Shown piece after piece: positions 56,769-64,000 of a stretch of DNA of 64,000 nucleotides (the first letter of the stretch is position 1; each line of letters starts with the position of its first letter). Where the stretch lies: NCBI GenBank assembly GCA_963971305.1, contig CAXARO010001826.1:42789-106788 (forward strand), read 5' to 3'. Both the position numbers and the translations under genes were made by a program. Source of the stretch: Arcuatula senhousia (taxonomy: Eukaryota; Mollusca; Bivalvia; Mytilida; Mytilidae). Below the pieces are notes generated by a model. The model saw only the letters and a program-made list of their open reading frames with translations, was not told the origin of the DNA and made no database searches.

Positions 56769-57535
56769 TTAAACCGGTTTTAAAACAAATTGAATTAATT
56801 CTTCTAAGAAAAAATATTACAGAAAATTTGATGTTTTCATGGCTAATTACAGCAAAACTTTGATTTTTTTTATCAAGAATCTTGATGGAATTCATACAAG
56901 CCTGTAGCAGTGGGTTAATCCTGACATATTTTTGTCGGGAAGGATAAGCCTACTGCTAAGGAGCTTGCGGACAAGTATCGCAAAGGTGTATTAAATTAAG
57001 CTCTTCTACGTGCGTTTTGTACGTTTTAGTTCGACGCAATACGGAATACAACGGAACCTACATAACTATATATAATCTTTCAAATGAACTTTTTTTTGTA
57101 TCCATTTTCTTCTTGAAACTTTAAGTTAGTTCTTTAACTTTAAGACTTTTCGAATGCTTTTCTTTGTTTTCTTAAGATCTAAACAGATATTGATCATGGA
57201 CATTTTTCAGGTTTATTCTTTTTGTTTAAGGAATGTACGTGACTGACCCAGAAATCTAAAGTGACAATTTTGTATTTATACGTTCGAAATTGTAAGTCAT
57301 TCTTACGAATAGCCGACCCAGTTAGAGTTGGATAAAAGTTGTACACTGACTCTCAATCTTAAGTGCTTGGAGCAGCTGATCTTGCGTTTTGATGAAATTA
57401 CATAAATGATTTAATGATACACTCTCTCAGTATTCAACACTTACAGACACGTAATGCATATATTGAAAGGACAAGGATAAGAGTTCGAACAAAATGCCTT
57501 AGCAATGATTCTAAATATTAAAAATATAATTAAAA
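56769..57535. other. AT-rich intergenic DNA, no recognised feature
   Basis: I find no gene-length frame, RNA gene or obvious repeat in this stretch. It may be the interior of the inverted-repeat-bounded element or old host DNA. Confidence 0.5.
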
Positions 57536-57542
57536 ACAAGAA

Positions 57543-57559
57543 TATGTCCAAAAGACATA
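57543..57559 (+). other. Subterminal hairpin of the pearl-like element
   Basis: TATGTC, loop CAAAA, GACATA forms a perfect 6-bp stem. The miniature element at 62486-62602 carries the same structure with TATATC/GATATA, a base-pair-preserving change. Confidence 0.65.
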
Positions 57560-57596
57560 ATGCCCCATCTCGCAACATGGTTGCTATAAAAGCACT

Positions 57597-58785
57597 TGTC
57601 AGTCAGAAGGAATGGACTTTAACTTAACCATTCTTCTATAAGTGGTAATTCATGCAAAAAATATAGGTCACTGCCAGCATCCGAAGCATGCATTGTGCTA
57701 AGCATCACTAGGTGCACCTACCATACCAATATAGTTGATGTGGCACGTGTCAGTAAAAAGGAATGGTCTTTATCCATTCTTCTATAAGTGGTCATACATG
57801 CAGAAAATATATGTTACAGCCAGCATCCGAAGCATGCATTGTGCTTAGCATCACTAGATGCACCTATCATAACAATAGACTAGATGTGGCACATGTCAGT
57901 AAGTGGGAATTGACTTTAACCAGTCTTCTTTAAGAGGCCATCCATGTGGAAACTATAGGTCACATACAGCATCCGAAGCATGCATTGTGCTAAACATCAC
58001 TAGGTGCACATACCATACCTATTTGGTTGGTATGGCACTTGTCAGTAAGGAGGAATGGACTTGAACCATTCTTCAATAAGTGGTCATTCATGCAGAAAAT
58101 ATAGGTCACATCCAGTATCAGAAGCATGCATTGTGCTAAGCGTCACTAGGTGCACCTACCATACCAATTTGGTTACTATGGCATTTGTCAGTAAGAAGGA
58201 ATGGACTTTAACCATTCTTTTATAAGTGGTCATTCATGCAGAAAATATAGGTCACTGCCAGCATCTGAAGCATGCATTGTGGGTAGCATCACTAGATGCA
58301 CCTATCATAACAATAGAGTAGATGTGGCACATGTCAGTAAGTGGGAATTGACTTTAACCAGTCTTCTTTAAGAGGCCATCCATGTGGAAACTATAGGTCA
58401 CATACAGCATCCGAAGCATGCATTGTGCTAAACATCACTAGGTGCACATACCATACCTATTTGGTTGGTATGGCACTTGTCAGTAAGGAGGAATGGACTT
58501 GAACCATTCTTCAATAAGTGGTCATACATGCAGAAAATATAGGTTACAGCCAGCATCCGAAGCATGCATTGTGCTAAGCGTCACTAGGTGCACCTACCAT
58601 ACCAATTTGGTTACTATGGCATTTGTCAGTAAGAAGGAATGGACTTTAACCATTCTTTTATAAGTGGTCATTCATGCAGAAAATATAGGTCACTGCCAGC
58701 ATCCGAAGCATGCATTGTGGGTAGCATCACTAGATGCACCTACCATACCAATATGATTGATGTGGCATTTGTCAGTAAGTGCAAA
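57597..58785 (+). repeat. Minisatellite: eight ~146-bp core repeats in a 438-bp higher-order pattern
   Basis: The landmark TGTCAGT recurs at 57597, 57748, 57894, 58040, 58186, 58332, 58478, 58624 and 58770, so the spacings are 151 once and then 146 seven times. Repeats 3-5 and 6-8 match as a trio: the distinctive GTGGGAATTGACT, GGAGGAATGGACTTG and AGAAGGAATGGAC variants each recur 438 bases apart. Repeats share CATCCGAAGCATGCATTGTG. Repeat 7 also carries variants of repeat 2, a sign of conversion between units. Confidence 0.9.
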
Positions 58786-58805
58786 TTTGGAAATATGGGA
58801 TTTGG

Positions 58806-58845
58806 GACGGACATCCGAACGGACATCCGAACGGGCGGACGGACA
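58806..58845 (+). repeat. ACGG/ATCCGA microsatellite of the pearl-like element
   Basis: Degenerate tandem ACGGACATCCGA units are followed by GGGCGGACGGACA. It sits between the core repeats and the terminal hairpin, the usual position in this element type. Confidence 0.8.
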
Positions 58846-58893
58846 AGGGTAAAACAGTATACCCCCCTCTTCTTCGAAGCAGGGGCATAAAAA

Positions 58894-59090
58894 TGGAATT
58901 TATTTTTGCAAACCAGAGCTCCAATGAATATGGAGAAATCATCATTTAGATGTTTAATATCTACGCTTTGTCGTTGTTCGTGCAACCTTTAAAAATTATT
59001 TGATATTAGTTACAAGTATTCAATTCATTCAAAGATGACTTTCCGCAACTACCTGTAGTTCGTCGCTCTGAAGGGCTTGTTTTCTATTTT
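58894..59090. other. Spacer between two hairpin elements
   Basis: This is AT-rich sequence with no recognised feature. Confidence 0.4.
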
Positions 59091-59091
59091 T

Positions 59092-59122
59092 TATGCCCCA
59101 TCTACGAAAGTAGATGGGCATA
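59092..59122 (+). other. Terminal hairpin
   Basis: The arms pair over 13 bases with one bulged C and a GAAA loop. This or a similar hairpin marks the ends of four elements in the right part of the window. Confidence 0.75.
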
Positions 59123-59528
59123 TAGTGTTCGGGTCTGTTCGTCCGTCCGTCCGTTCGTCCGTCCGTCCGTCCGTAACCAAACTTCCGTCGCAGTATTCTA
59201 AGCAACTACATGAAATGGAGTTCTGATATTTTGTATACAGCTTTATCTTATAGTACCTTATGGTGTATACCGACTTTATGCTCCTAGGTAGTCTACTTCC
59301 TGTTAACCGAATACTTAGGGTTTTACACATAATGGACATAAATGCAAAATTTCCGTCATGGTTTCCCAAGCAACCACATGAGATAGAGGCCTGATATTTT
59401 GTATACAGCTTCATCCTATAGTCCCATGTGGTGTATAGCGATTTTATGTTCGGAGGTCAACTGCTTCCTATTTACCGAGTATTTAAACTTGTATGCATGG
59501 CTTTGTTTGGGGAGCGGGGGTATCATTA

Positions 59529-59544
59529 GTGAGCATTAGCTCAC
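59529..59544 (+). other. Palindrome near the element's far end
   Basis: GTGAGC and GCTCAC form a perfect 6-bp stem with an ATTA loop, followed two bases later by CTAG. Confidence 0.65.
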
Positions 59545-59560
59545 AGCTAGATTTACTTGT

Positions 59561-59799
59561 TTATTGAAAAGTAAAACAAATTTTAGTTGTGTGTTGATGA
59601 TCTACGGATTGCAAAACAGCGAAAGGCCGTTAAGCCCCGCTGAGTGCCGTGTTATTCCGAATGAGAGCGTTCTTTTCCGTTCTGATCATTATTCACATCG
59701 TTGTTAAATCGTAGAAGGAAACAAAAGGTGTACCAAAGGTGTTATCAACATCGTAAAACCGTAAAGACAAAGACAATACCGGTAGATAAAAAATCATCA
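59561..59799. other. CCGT-containing remnant, no gene
   Basis: This stretch contains scattered CCGTT, CCGTG and CGTAAAACCGT motifs resembling the subterminal DNA at 56294-56768. It is probably another piece of the interrupted inverted-repeat element. Confidence 0.4.
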
Positions 59800-59812
59800 T
59801 AACGAAACAAAC

Positions 59813-59834
59813 CACACAAACACACACACACACA
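59813..59834 (+). repeat. Short CA microsatellite
   Basis: An interrupted (CA)n run (ACAAACACACACACACAC) lies at the 3' side of the minus-strand retroelement remnant. Confidence 0.7.
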
Positions 59835-59994
59835 TAACAACAAAATCGCATTCAGCAACGTGAACTCAAGTCAAAACGAGAGTGAACTGAGGTGCTCCGG
59901 AAGAGTAAGCAGTTCCTGCTTGCTATAGCACACCCGTCATGTTGCCAAAGATCGATTTAGTGTTGGTCAAATCCGGAAAGGATTACATTACCAA

Positions 59995-60840
59995 ACTCTA
60001 TATCAAACCTACATCTGTGCTCATCTGAGAGTTAGAAATCCCGTATTTGTATACAAGCACATGATGTCTTCCGTAAAATTTCTTTGAGTGATGACAACAA
60101 CCTGGGAGCAACGTACCCCTGTATTAACAATTTGCTTGTCAGCCGTGTAGCTCTATCAAGGAAGTCGTTGTACTCCCCACATGCTCTGGAATAACGAATC
60201 AATTGTGATACATAAACTCCATATGCTGGAGCGGACGGAATGTTGCTACACAGAATGAGATAGTTGACTATTGGAAAGTTGAAGTCATCACGTTTGTCAT
60301 AGAGCTTTGTACAAAGCCTTCCTAGTGTGTAAATTTCGAGAAATAGATCCAAATATGAGGTGGACCTCCTAGAATCTGTAGTGTCCTTTATCTCAAGTTC
60401 CTTCGGATATATGAGATGTAAATAGTCACCAAATCGAGGATTATTAGTGAAAGGACATCATCAATATAACAAAATGTGAATTTGAAGGCTAAAGCTGGTT
60501 TGCGGTCCTTTTTGTCTACAAGTGATTTTAAGAAGTTCGCTTCATATGAATGAAGAAACAAATCGGAAAGCAATGGTGCACAATTTGTGCCCATTAGAAT
60601 ACCTATTGTTTGCTGAAAACACGTCCACCAAACTATACAAATATGTTGTCGATAAGAAAGTTGAGCATTTCTATTATTTGATCTCCTGTTAATTTGTTTT
60701 TCTTACTAGACTCTTGGATGACAAAATTATTCTTTTTATAACCGATTACCAAATACTGGTACCTGCGTTTTCCGTTCTTTTTGAAAAAGCTACGTTTAAT
60801 CAACTGTGCCAAACGAGATTTTAATTGTGAATGTGGAATT
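59995..60840 (-). pseudogene. Reverse transcriptase pseudogene, C-terminal half
   Basis: Reading from 60839 downwards, the fragment shows in order a region with IKRSFFKKNGKRRY, LNFLIDNIF, an in-frame TAG (60633-60635), FGGRVF, a one-base deletion at about 60616, then MGTNCAPLLSDLF from 60594. The catalytic YIDD (60457-60468) is intact. After another frameshift come TKLYDKRDDFNFPIVN and AYGVYVSQLIRYSRAC (frame 60352-60032), then a third frameshift before KFYGRHH near 60070. The order and spacing follow the fingers-palm-thumb layout of a reverse transcriptase. At least one stop and three frameshifts make it non-functional. No endonuclease domain is seen. Confidence 0.8.
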
Positions 60841-60845
60841 GAAGT

Positions 60846-61028
60846 TTAATCGTAGCACCGTCAATCTAAAACGTGTTATTTCGTATCAAACCGTCTTAAA
60901 ACCGTGTTAAACTGTACACTTCCGTGCTTATCCGAGCCGACATAGCACCAAATTTACCGTTATTCTTTTTAGTCCATGCATACTAACCCGTAAATATTCC
61001 GTTGCACATCCATACTGACCCGTATTCA
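60846..61028. repeat. CCGT-rich segment of the interrupted element
   Basis: ACCGTC, ACCGTCTT, ACCGTGTT, TTCCGTGC, TACCGTT, CCCGTAAA and CCCGTATTCA recur. It ends in TCA, the left copy of the target duplication of the E insertion that follows. Confidence 0.45.
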
Positions 61029-61959
61029 GGTAGTACTCCACAATTAGGATTTTTTCACAGTATTGTTTTCGTAGGTGAACTTTTTTGTTAAATGAAAATA
61101 TTGATACGTTTTGGTCTTAAAATAAGAACAATAAAAAGTCTGGACTCGTTATATAAAAATTACGATCCACGGTTATTGTTTTAAAGAATAATTTCGAAAA
61201 AAATCAATACCGATGCTCTTAAAGCGTCGCTTCCGGCTGTGCATGGTGACCAGCGGATGGGCTTAAATTTAAATGTGCTATTTTTAGATTTTTAAGTTTG
61301 ATCAATTTTAGCGGAAAAAAAGAGCCGAAGTCGGATAGGTTAATTTGGTCTTAAAAGAAAGGACTGTTTTCGGGCTTTCATTTCATACATGTTACGTGTC
61401 ACCTGAACCGAAAGCTCGATTACTGGCAGCGTTCAAAATAAAGGACAAAACCCCGATTTTTGCGTATTTTTTTACCCAAATTTTTAGATTTTTAAGTTTG
61501 ATCAATTTTAGCGGAAAAAAGAGCCGAAGTCGGATAGGTTAATTTGGTCTTAAAAGAAAGGACTGTTTTCGGGCTTTCATTTCATACATGTTACGTGTCA
61601 CCTGAACCGAAAGCTCGATTACTGGCAGCGTTCAAAATAAAGGACAAAACCCCGATTTTTGCGTATTTTTTTACCCAAATTTTTAGATTTTTAAGTTTGA
61701 TCAAAAAAAGGACAAAACCCCGATTTTTGCGTATTTTTTTACCAAAATTTTTGACATATGTTAATAGTTGCTAAGGGCAACGAGTACAACAAAGAAACCA
61801 AGTATGACACTAAACACGACTAAACGTCCCCGGAGTTTGGAACACCACCTAGTTTAAAGTGCAAATAGCAGTTTAAGCGATTACAAGAACCCGGGACAAA
61901 ATAGTCAACGTCGAGCACATGCAAAAATGAGCCAAATAAATTAAATGTGGAGTACTACC
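61029..61959 (+). mobile_element. Solitary E copy outside the array, 931 bp, TCA target duplication
   Basis: Both E termini are present (GGTAGTACTCCACAATTA on the left, ATGTGGAGTACTACC on the right), flanked by TCA at 61026-61028 and 61960-61962. It is longer than the usual 670 bp because an internal ~200-bp segment is tandemly repeated (61281-61480, 61481-61679, and a partial third start to about 61706). It also lacks about nine bases near 61075. It shares TTAAAATAAGAACAATAAA with the inverted E' copies rather than with the main array, so it belongs to an older branch. The two overlapping 65- and 76-codon frames at 61345-61774 are products of the duplication, not genes. Confidence 0.93.
61281..61706 (+). 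repeat. Internal ~200-bp tandem duplication within E
   Basis: TTTTTAGATTTTTAAGTTTG starts at 61281, 61481 and 61680, giving units of 200 and 199 bp; the one-base difference lies in an A-run. The third start is cut short and joins AAAAAAAGGACAAAACCCC. The repeat boundaries sit at short T-rich similarity between two parts of E, consistent with slipped or unequal recombination. Confidence 0.9.
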
Positions 61960-61962
61960 TCA

Positions 61963-62015
61963 GGCTACGGAAACTTGATTTTTTGGCATTTTTTTCCGTG
62001 GCGGAACCGTGGTAT
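61963..62015. repeat. Right subterminal segment of the inverted-repeat element
   Basis: GGCTACGGAAAC then GGCATTTTTTT resembles, in the same orientation, GAGCTACGGAAAC then GGCATTTTGTT near the left end (about 56306-56336). This helps to pair the two ends as one element. Confidence 0.5.
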
Positions 62016-62044
62016 TGATTCGTGAATGTGAAACTGGGGCATAA
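62016..62044 (-). repeat. Right terminal inverted repeat of the nested complex
   Basis: ATTCGTGAATGTG then ACTGGGGCATAA is an imperfect reverse complement of 56266-56293. Confidence 0.65.
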
Positions 62045-62485
62045 AACAATCTTTTGGCCGAATAAATAGAATTCATTATGGTAGAATTAATTTTTTGTTG
62101 TAGATAAAATGTAGATAAGATTAACGTAATTTGTTCATTTTACATTCACGGATCATACTTTTTTCAGATATATATTCTTTTGTTATTATTTTTTTTAATT
62201 CAAAGTTATTCTAATATATAAATTTGATTCTGGTTGGTCCATGCTCAATTGATTACTATTTTCCTTTGTCTACTTGAATCAGAATGGTTCATTTCTTATG
62301 TAACTTCCAAGTACTCGGTACCAACGGTACTTTGATTATCATTTAGTTGGTTATACATTTTGAGACCAATCAAGCCATACGGGAACTATTCAACAACTTT
62401 AAGGAACTATAATATTGAAGTTTTTTTTCAATCTTTACTTTGCTTGCTGTTATCCTGCGCACATGTCTTTTCTTTCGATCGTTTT
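62045..62485. other. AT-rich DNA without recognised features
   Basis: I see no gene, RNA or repeat here. An 81-codon frame starting at 62360 runs into the (TCCG)n element downstream and is not credible. Confidence 0.45.
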
Positions 62486-62602
62486 TATGTTCCATCTACG
62501 AAAGAAGGGGCATATAATGTTCGGGTCCGTTCGTCCGTTCACCCATCCGTCCTAAATACTGTGAGATGGGGCATTATATCTTTTCGATATATTATTCTTC
62601 AT
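62486..62602 (-). mobile_element. Miniature pearl-like element lacking core repeats
   Basis: On the plus strand it opens with a degenerate hairpin end (CCATCTACGAAAGAAGGGGCAT), then a short TCCG/TCCGTTC microsatellite. It closes with GAGATGGGGCATTATATC, TTTTC, GATATATTATTC. Read in reverse, this far end matches the start of the element at 57536 (small hairpin followed by ATGCCCCATCTC). Both ends are present with almost nothing between, so it is a minimal version of the same family in opposite orientation. Confidence 0.65.
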
Positions 62603-62718
62603 TAGTCGCTTACATCTGTAGCTGAAGTTATAATTTATCCTGACACCTCCTTATCAAAATGTTCGACCGAAAAAAAGCTTGTATTCTCTACAAACAATAA
62701 ATATCATAGCATTTCTAT

Positions 62719-63126
62719 ATCCCGCTTCGAAGAAGAGCGGGATTATAATGTTGTACCTGCGTCCGTCCGTAATTCTGTAGTTCCGTCACACTTTTTTATT
62801 TGCTAAGCAGCTATTACTCCTTAGGTTGCTGGTATTTAGTAACAAGCTTCTTGTGGACAAGATGTATAATAATTACGGAAAAAGTTTTTGGATCCATCGA
62901 ACTTCAACCTACTTCCTGTAAATTTTTCCGTCACACTTTCACTCCGTCAAACTTTTTATTCATTTATAACTCAGCAACTATTACTCCTATGTTGCTGATA
63001 TTTGGCAACAAGATTGATTTGGACATGATGTATTGTTGATAAATTTTTGATCCATGAAACATCTACTTCATGTTTACCAAAAACTTTGAGAGTTTTTTCC
63101 GCAACCTTTTTTATTTTATAACTCAT
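62719..63126 (+). mobile_element. Hairpin/(TCCG)n element with ~167-bp core repeats, truncated
   Basis: An imperfect hairpin (62721-62741, CCCGCTTCGAAGAAGAGCGGG) is followed by GCGTCCGTCCGT and core repeats. CTATTACTCC recurs at 62811 and 62978, a period of 167. A third repeat begins at about 63101 (CCGCAACCTTTTTTATTTTATAACTCA) and breaks off at about 63126, where reverse-transcriptase sequence starts. The repeats show weak similarity to the 168-bp ones at 59175-59490 (TGATATTT, AAGCAACTA), suggesting one family. Confidence 0.65.
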
Positions 63127-63585
63127 AAATTTTCAGAAGACCAAACAATCAACATGCTCAACTTTCTCATTGACAACATATTTGTTCAGTTTGGTGGACG
63201 TGTTTTTCAGCAAACAATAGGGATTCCAACGGGCATTTATTGTGCACCTTTGCTTGCTGATCTGTTTCTTCATTCATATGAAGCAGACTTCTTACAATCA
63301 CCTCTAGACAAAAAAGATCGTAGACTAGCTCTCTCTTTTATTCTCATTTTCCGTTATATTGATTATTTACATTCACTGAACAATTCTCGATTTGGATACT
63401 CTCTCCATCTTATATAACCTAAAAGCCTTGAGGTAAAGGACACTACATATTCTAGGAAGTCATTTTTCATATTTAGATCTACATCTTGAAATAGACTGTC
63501 AAGGAAAACTTTCAACAAAGCTCTACGACAATCGTGATGACTTCAACTTTTCAACGTCAACTTCCCTTCTTGTGTAGCAACAGAG
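63127..63585 (+). pseudogene. Second reverse transcriptase fragment, catalytic motif mutated
   Basis: The fragment runs from FSEDQTINMLNFLIDN through FGGRVFQQTIGIP, CAPLLADLFLHSYEA and LNNSRFG. It then continues past a stop at 63415-63417 (LEVKDTT) and, after a frameshift, SYLDLHLEID and TKLYDNRDDF, breaking off near 63585 in a region matching VNFP. The YIDD box reads YIDY (63355-63366), so the second catalytic aspartate is lost, and MGTNCAP reads TGIYCAP. It is closely related to the minus-strand copy (shared GGRVF, QTIGI, HSYEA, DKKDR). The 115-codon frame from 63070 is a chimera whose first ~19 codons come from the preceding core repeat. Confidence 0.82.
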
Positions 63586-64000
63586 AAAGTCGGTTGGAAC
63601 CAAAATTGGTCAAAAAAATTCAACTTTTTTTAAATTAAAGCCACATATGACTTGAAATAAAGAATACCTTAAACTAGATTCAAAGTATTCAACACCTTGT
63701 TGAAAAAATAGACTAAAAACCATTTGATTTTATGAAATTAATAAATTTTAAAAAGGCTACTTTTAAAAAGACTATTATTGAGAAGTTTCTAACAGAGCGC
63801 AAAAACACTATCTATATATATACTTTTTTTCAAAAGTTTTGACATGTTTATGGCATCATAATATTTGTGCATGGTACCTTCAGCAGAAAATGATAAAAAT
63901 ACGTAAAGTTGGGTTATCCAACATTTGGCTGAATTTTGTTCTACCGAATCTACGCCTTTATTGAAATGGTACAACGTTGACAATTTTGTGCATATATGGG
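63586..64000. other. AT-rich DNA without recognised features
   Basis: There are long A/T runs and no supportable gene. A 64-codon minus-strand frame (63789-63983) has no recognisable similarity. Confidence 0.4.

Larger units (their letters stand above)
57536..58893 (+). mobile_element. Pearl / Helentron-like non-autonomous element with tandem core repeats
   Basis: The order is: start ACAAGAATATGTCC, a small hairpin (57543-57559, stem TATGTC/GACATA), ATGCCCCATCTCGC, eight ~146-bp core repeats, an ACGG/ATCCGA microsatellite (about 58806-58845), and a terminal imperfect hairpin centred on CTTCGAAG (58872-58879) closing with GGGGCATAAAA. Hairpin, core repeats and ACGG-type microsatellite in this order match what I know of bivalve pearl-type elements. 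No protein is encoded; the frames reading through the microsatellite give repetitive residues such as VRMSVRMS and are artefacts. Confidence 0.75.
59091..59560 (+). mobile_element. Hairpin/(TCCG)n element with two ~168-bp core repeats
   Basis: It begins with a near-perfect hairpin (59092-59122: TATGCCCCATCTAC, GAAA, GTAGATGGGCATA). Next come a TCCG microsatellite (about 59136-59174) and two core repeats offset by 168 bases, marked by CTGATATTTTGTATACAG at 59223 and 59391. Near the end is a perfect palindrome (59529-59544, GTGAGC-ATTA-GCTCAC) followed by AGCTAG. The layout is of the Helentron-like non-autonomous type; the CTAG after a hairpin would fit a Helitron-type 3' end, but the spacing is unusually short. 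The minus-strand frame across the microsatellite is not a gene. Confidence 0.7.
59800..60845 (-). mobile_element. 5'-truncated retroelement remnant (Penelope-like suspected)
   Basis: On the minus strand a broken reverse transcriptase (60845 down to about 59995) is followed by a short conserved tail. The tail contains AGGAACTGCTTACTC then TTCCGGAGCACCTCAG (about 59887-59925), which I recall following this reverse-transcriptase family in bivalve genomes. The upstream part of the element is missing: at about 60845 the sequence changes to the CCGT-rich type. It is a dead, 5'-truncated copy, as expected of target-primed retrotransposition. The assignment to Penelope-like elements is a suspicion from motif style, not shown here. 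Confidence 0.7.
56266..62044. mobile_element. Nested element complex bounded by ~28-bp inverted repeats
   Basis: The left end (56266-56293) contains TTATTCCCCAGT then CACATTCACGGAT. The right end (about 62016-62044) is an imperfect reverse complement of it (ATTCGTGAATGTG followed by ACTGGGGCATAA). Between them lie CCGT/ACGG-rich subterminal DNA and several nested insertions annotated separately. No transposase is visible. It could be a non-autonomous terminal-inverted-repeat element swollen by later insertions. The left terminus abuts the satellite array, so its outer target duplication cannot be read. Confidence 0.6.

Noticed and set aside
57597..58785. CRISPR array
   Set aside because: The repeats are contiguous 146-bp units with no spacers, in eukaryotic DNA.
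58639..59414. Frames reading through (ACGG)n/(TCCG)n with residues such as VRMSVRMS or DGRTDERTDGRTD
   Set aside because: These are microsatellite translations inside non-coding mobile elements.
61345..61774. Two tandem homologous small genes
   Set aside because: They are frames created by the internal tandem duplication of a non-coding transposon.

Overview
The window is eukaryotic repeat DNA with no intact protein-coding or RNA gene that I can support. It is AT-rich, has no bacterial gene organisation, and carries several features I associate with bivalve mollusc genomes. These are non-autonomous elements with a terminal hairpin, a (TCCG/ACGG)n microsatellite and tandem core repeats (the pearl / Helentron-like type), and degraded reverse transcriptases of a lineage I recognise from bivalves. 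A bivalve is therefore my inference; the species cannot be told.

Region 1 (1-56265) is one near-identical tandem array. The basic monomer (called S) is about 722-726 bp. In 30 places a 670-bp element (called E) with perfect 18-bp terminal inverted repeats sits at one fixed position of S, giving a 1396-bp composite unit. At 18 other junctions E is absent. The array holds 47 forward S monomers and only about ten private changes. The E-less junctions come in four sequence versions that differ only at the E insertion point and look like excision scars. At 22170-24234 an inverted, diverged E-S-E block is inserted inside one E copy and flanked by a 3-bp TTA duplication, which is the structure expected of composite transposition. 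The array stops exactly at the terminal inverted repeat of its last E.

Region 2 (56266-62044) begins and ends with matching inverted repeats of about 28 bp and is a nest of elements. It has CCGTA/TACGG-rich subterminal DNA and a pearl-like element with eight tandem ~146-bp repeats in a 438-bp higher-order pattern. It also holds a second hairpin/microsatellite element with ~168-bp core repeats, a 5'-truncated and frameshifted retroelement on the minus strand, and a lone diverged E copy with a TCA target duplication and an internal ~200-bp tandem duplication.

Region 3 (62045-64000) is AT-rich DNA with a miniature hairpin element, a further ~167-bp core-repeat element, and a second reverse-transcriptase fragment whose catalytic motif is mutated.

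Taken together, the most interesting system is the interplay of E and S. A small terminal-inverted-repeat element lodged in a satellite, was amplified with it, appears to have left empty-site scars, and appears able to carry satellite monomers as a composite unit. This is read by eye from one sequence; alignment, population data and flanking sequence would be needed to prove it.
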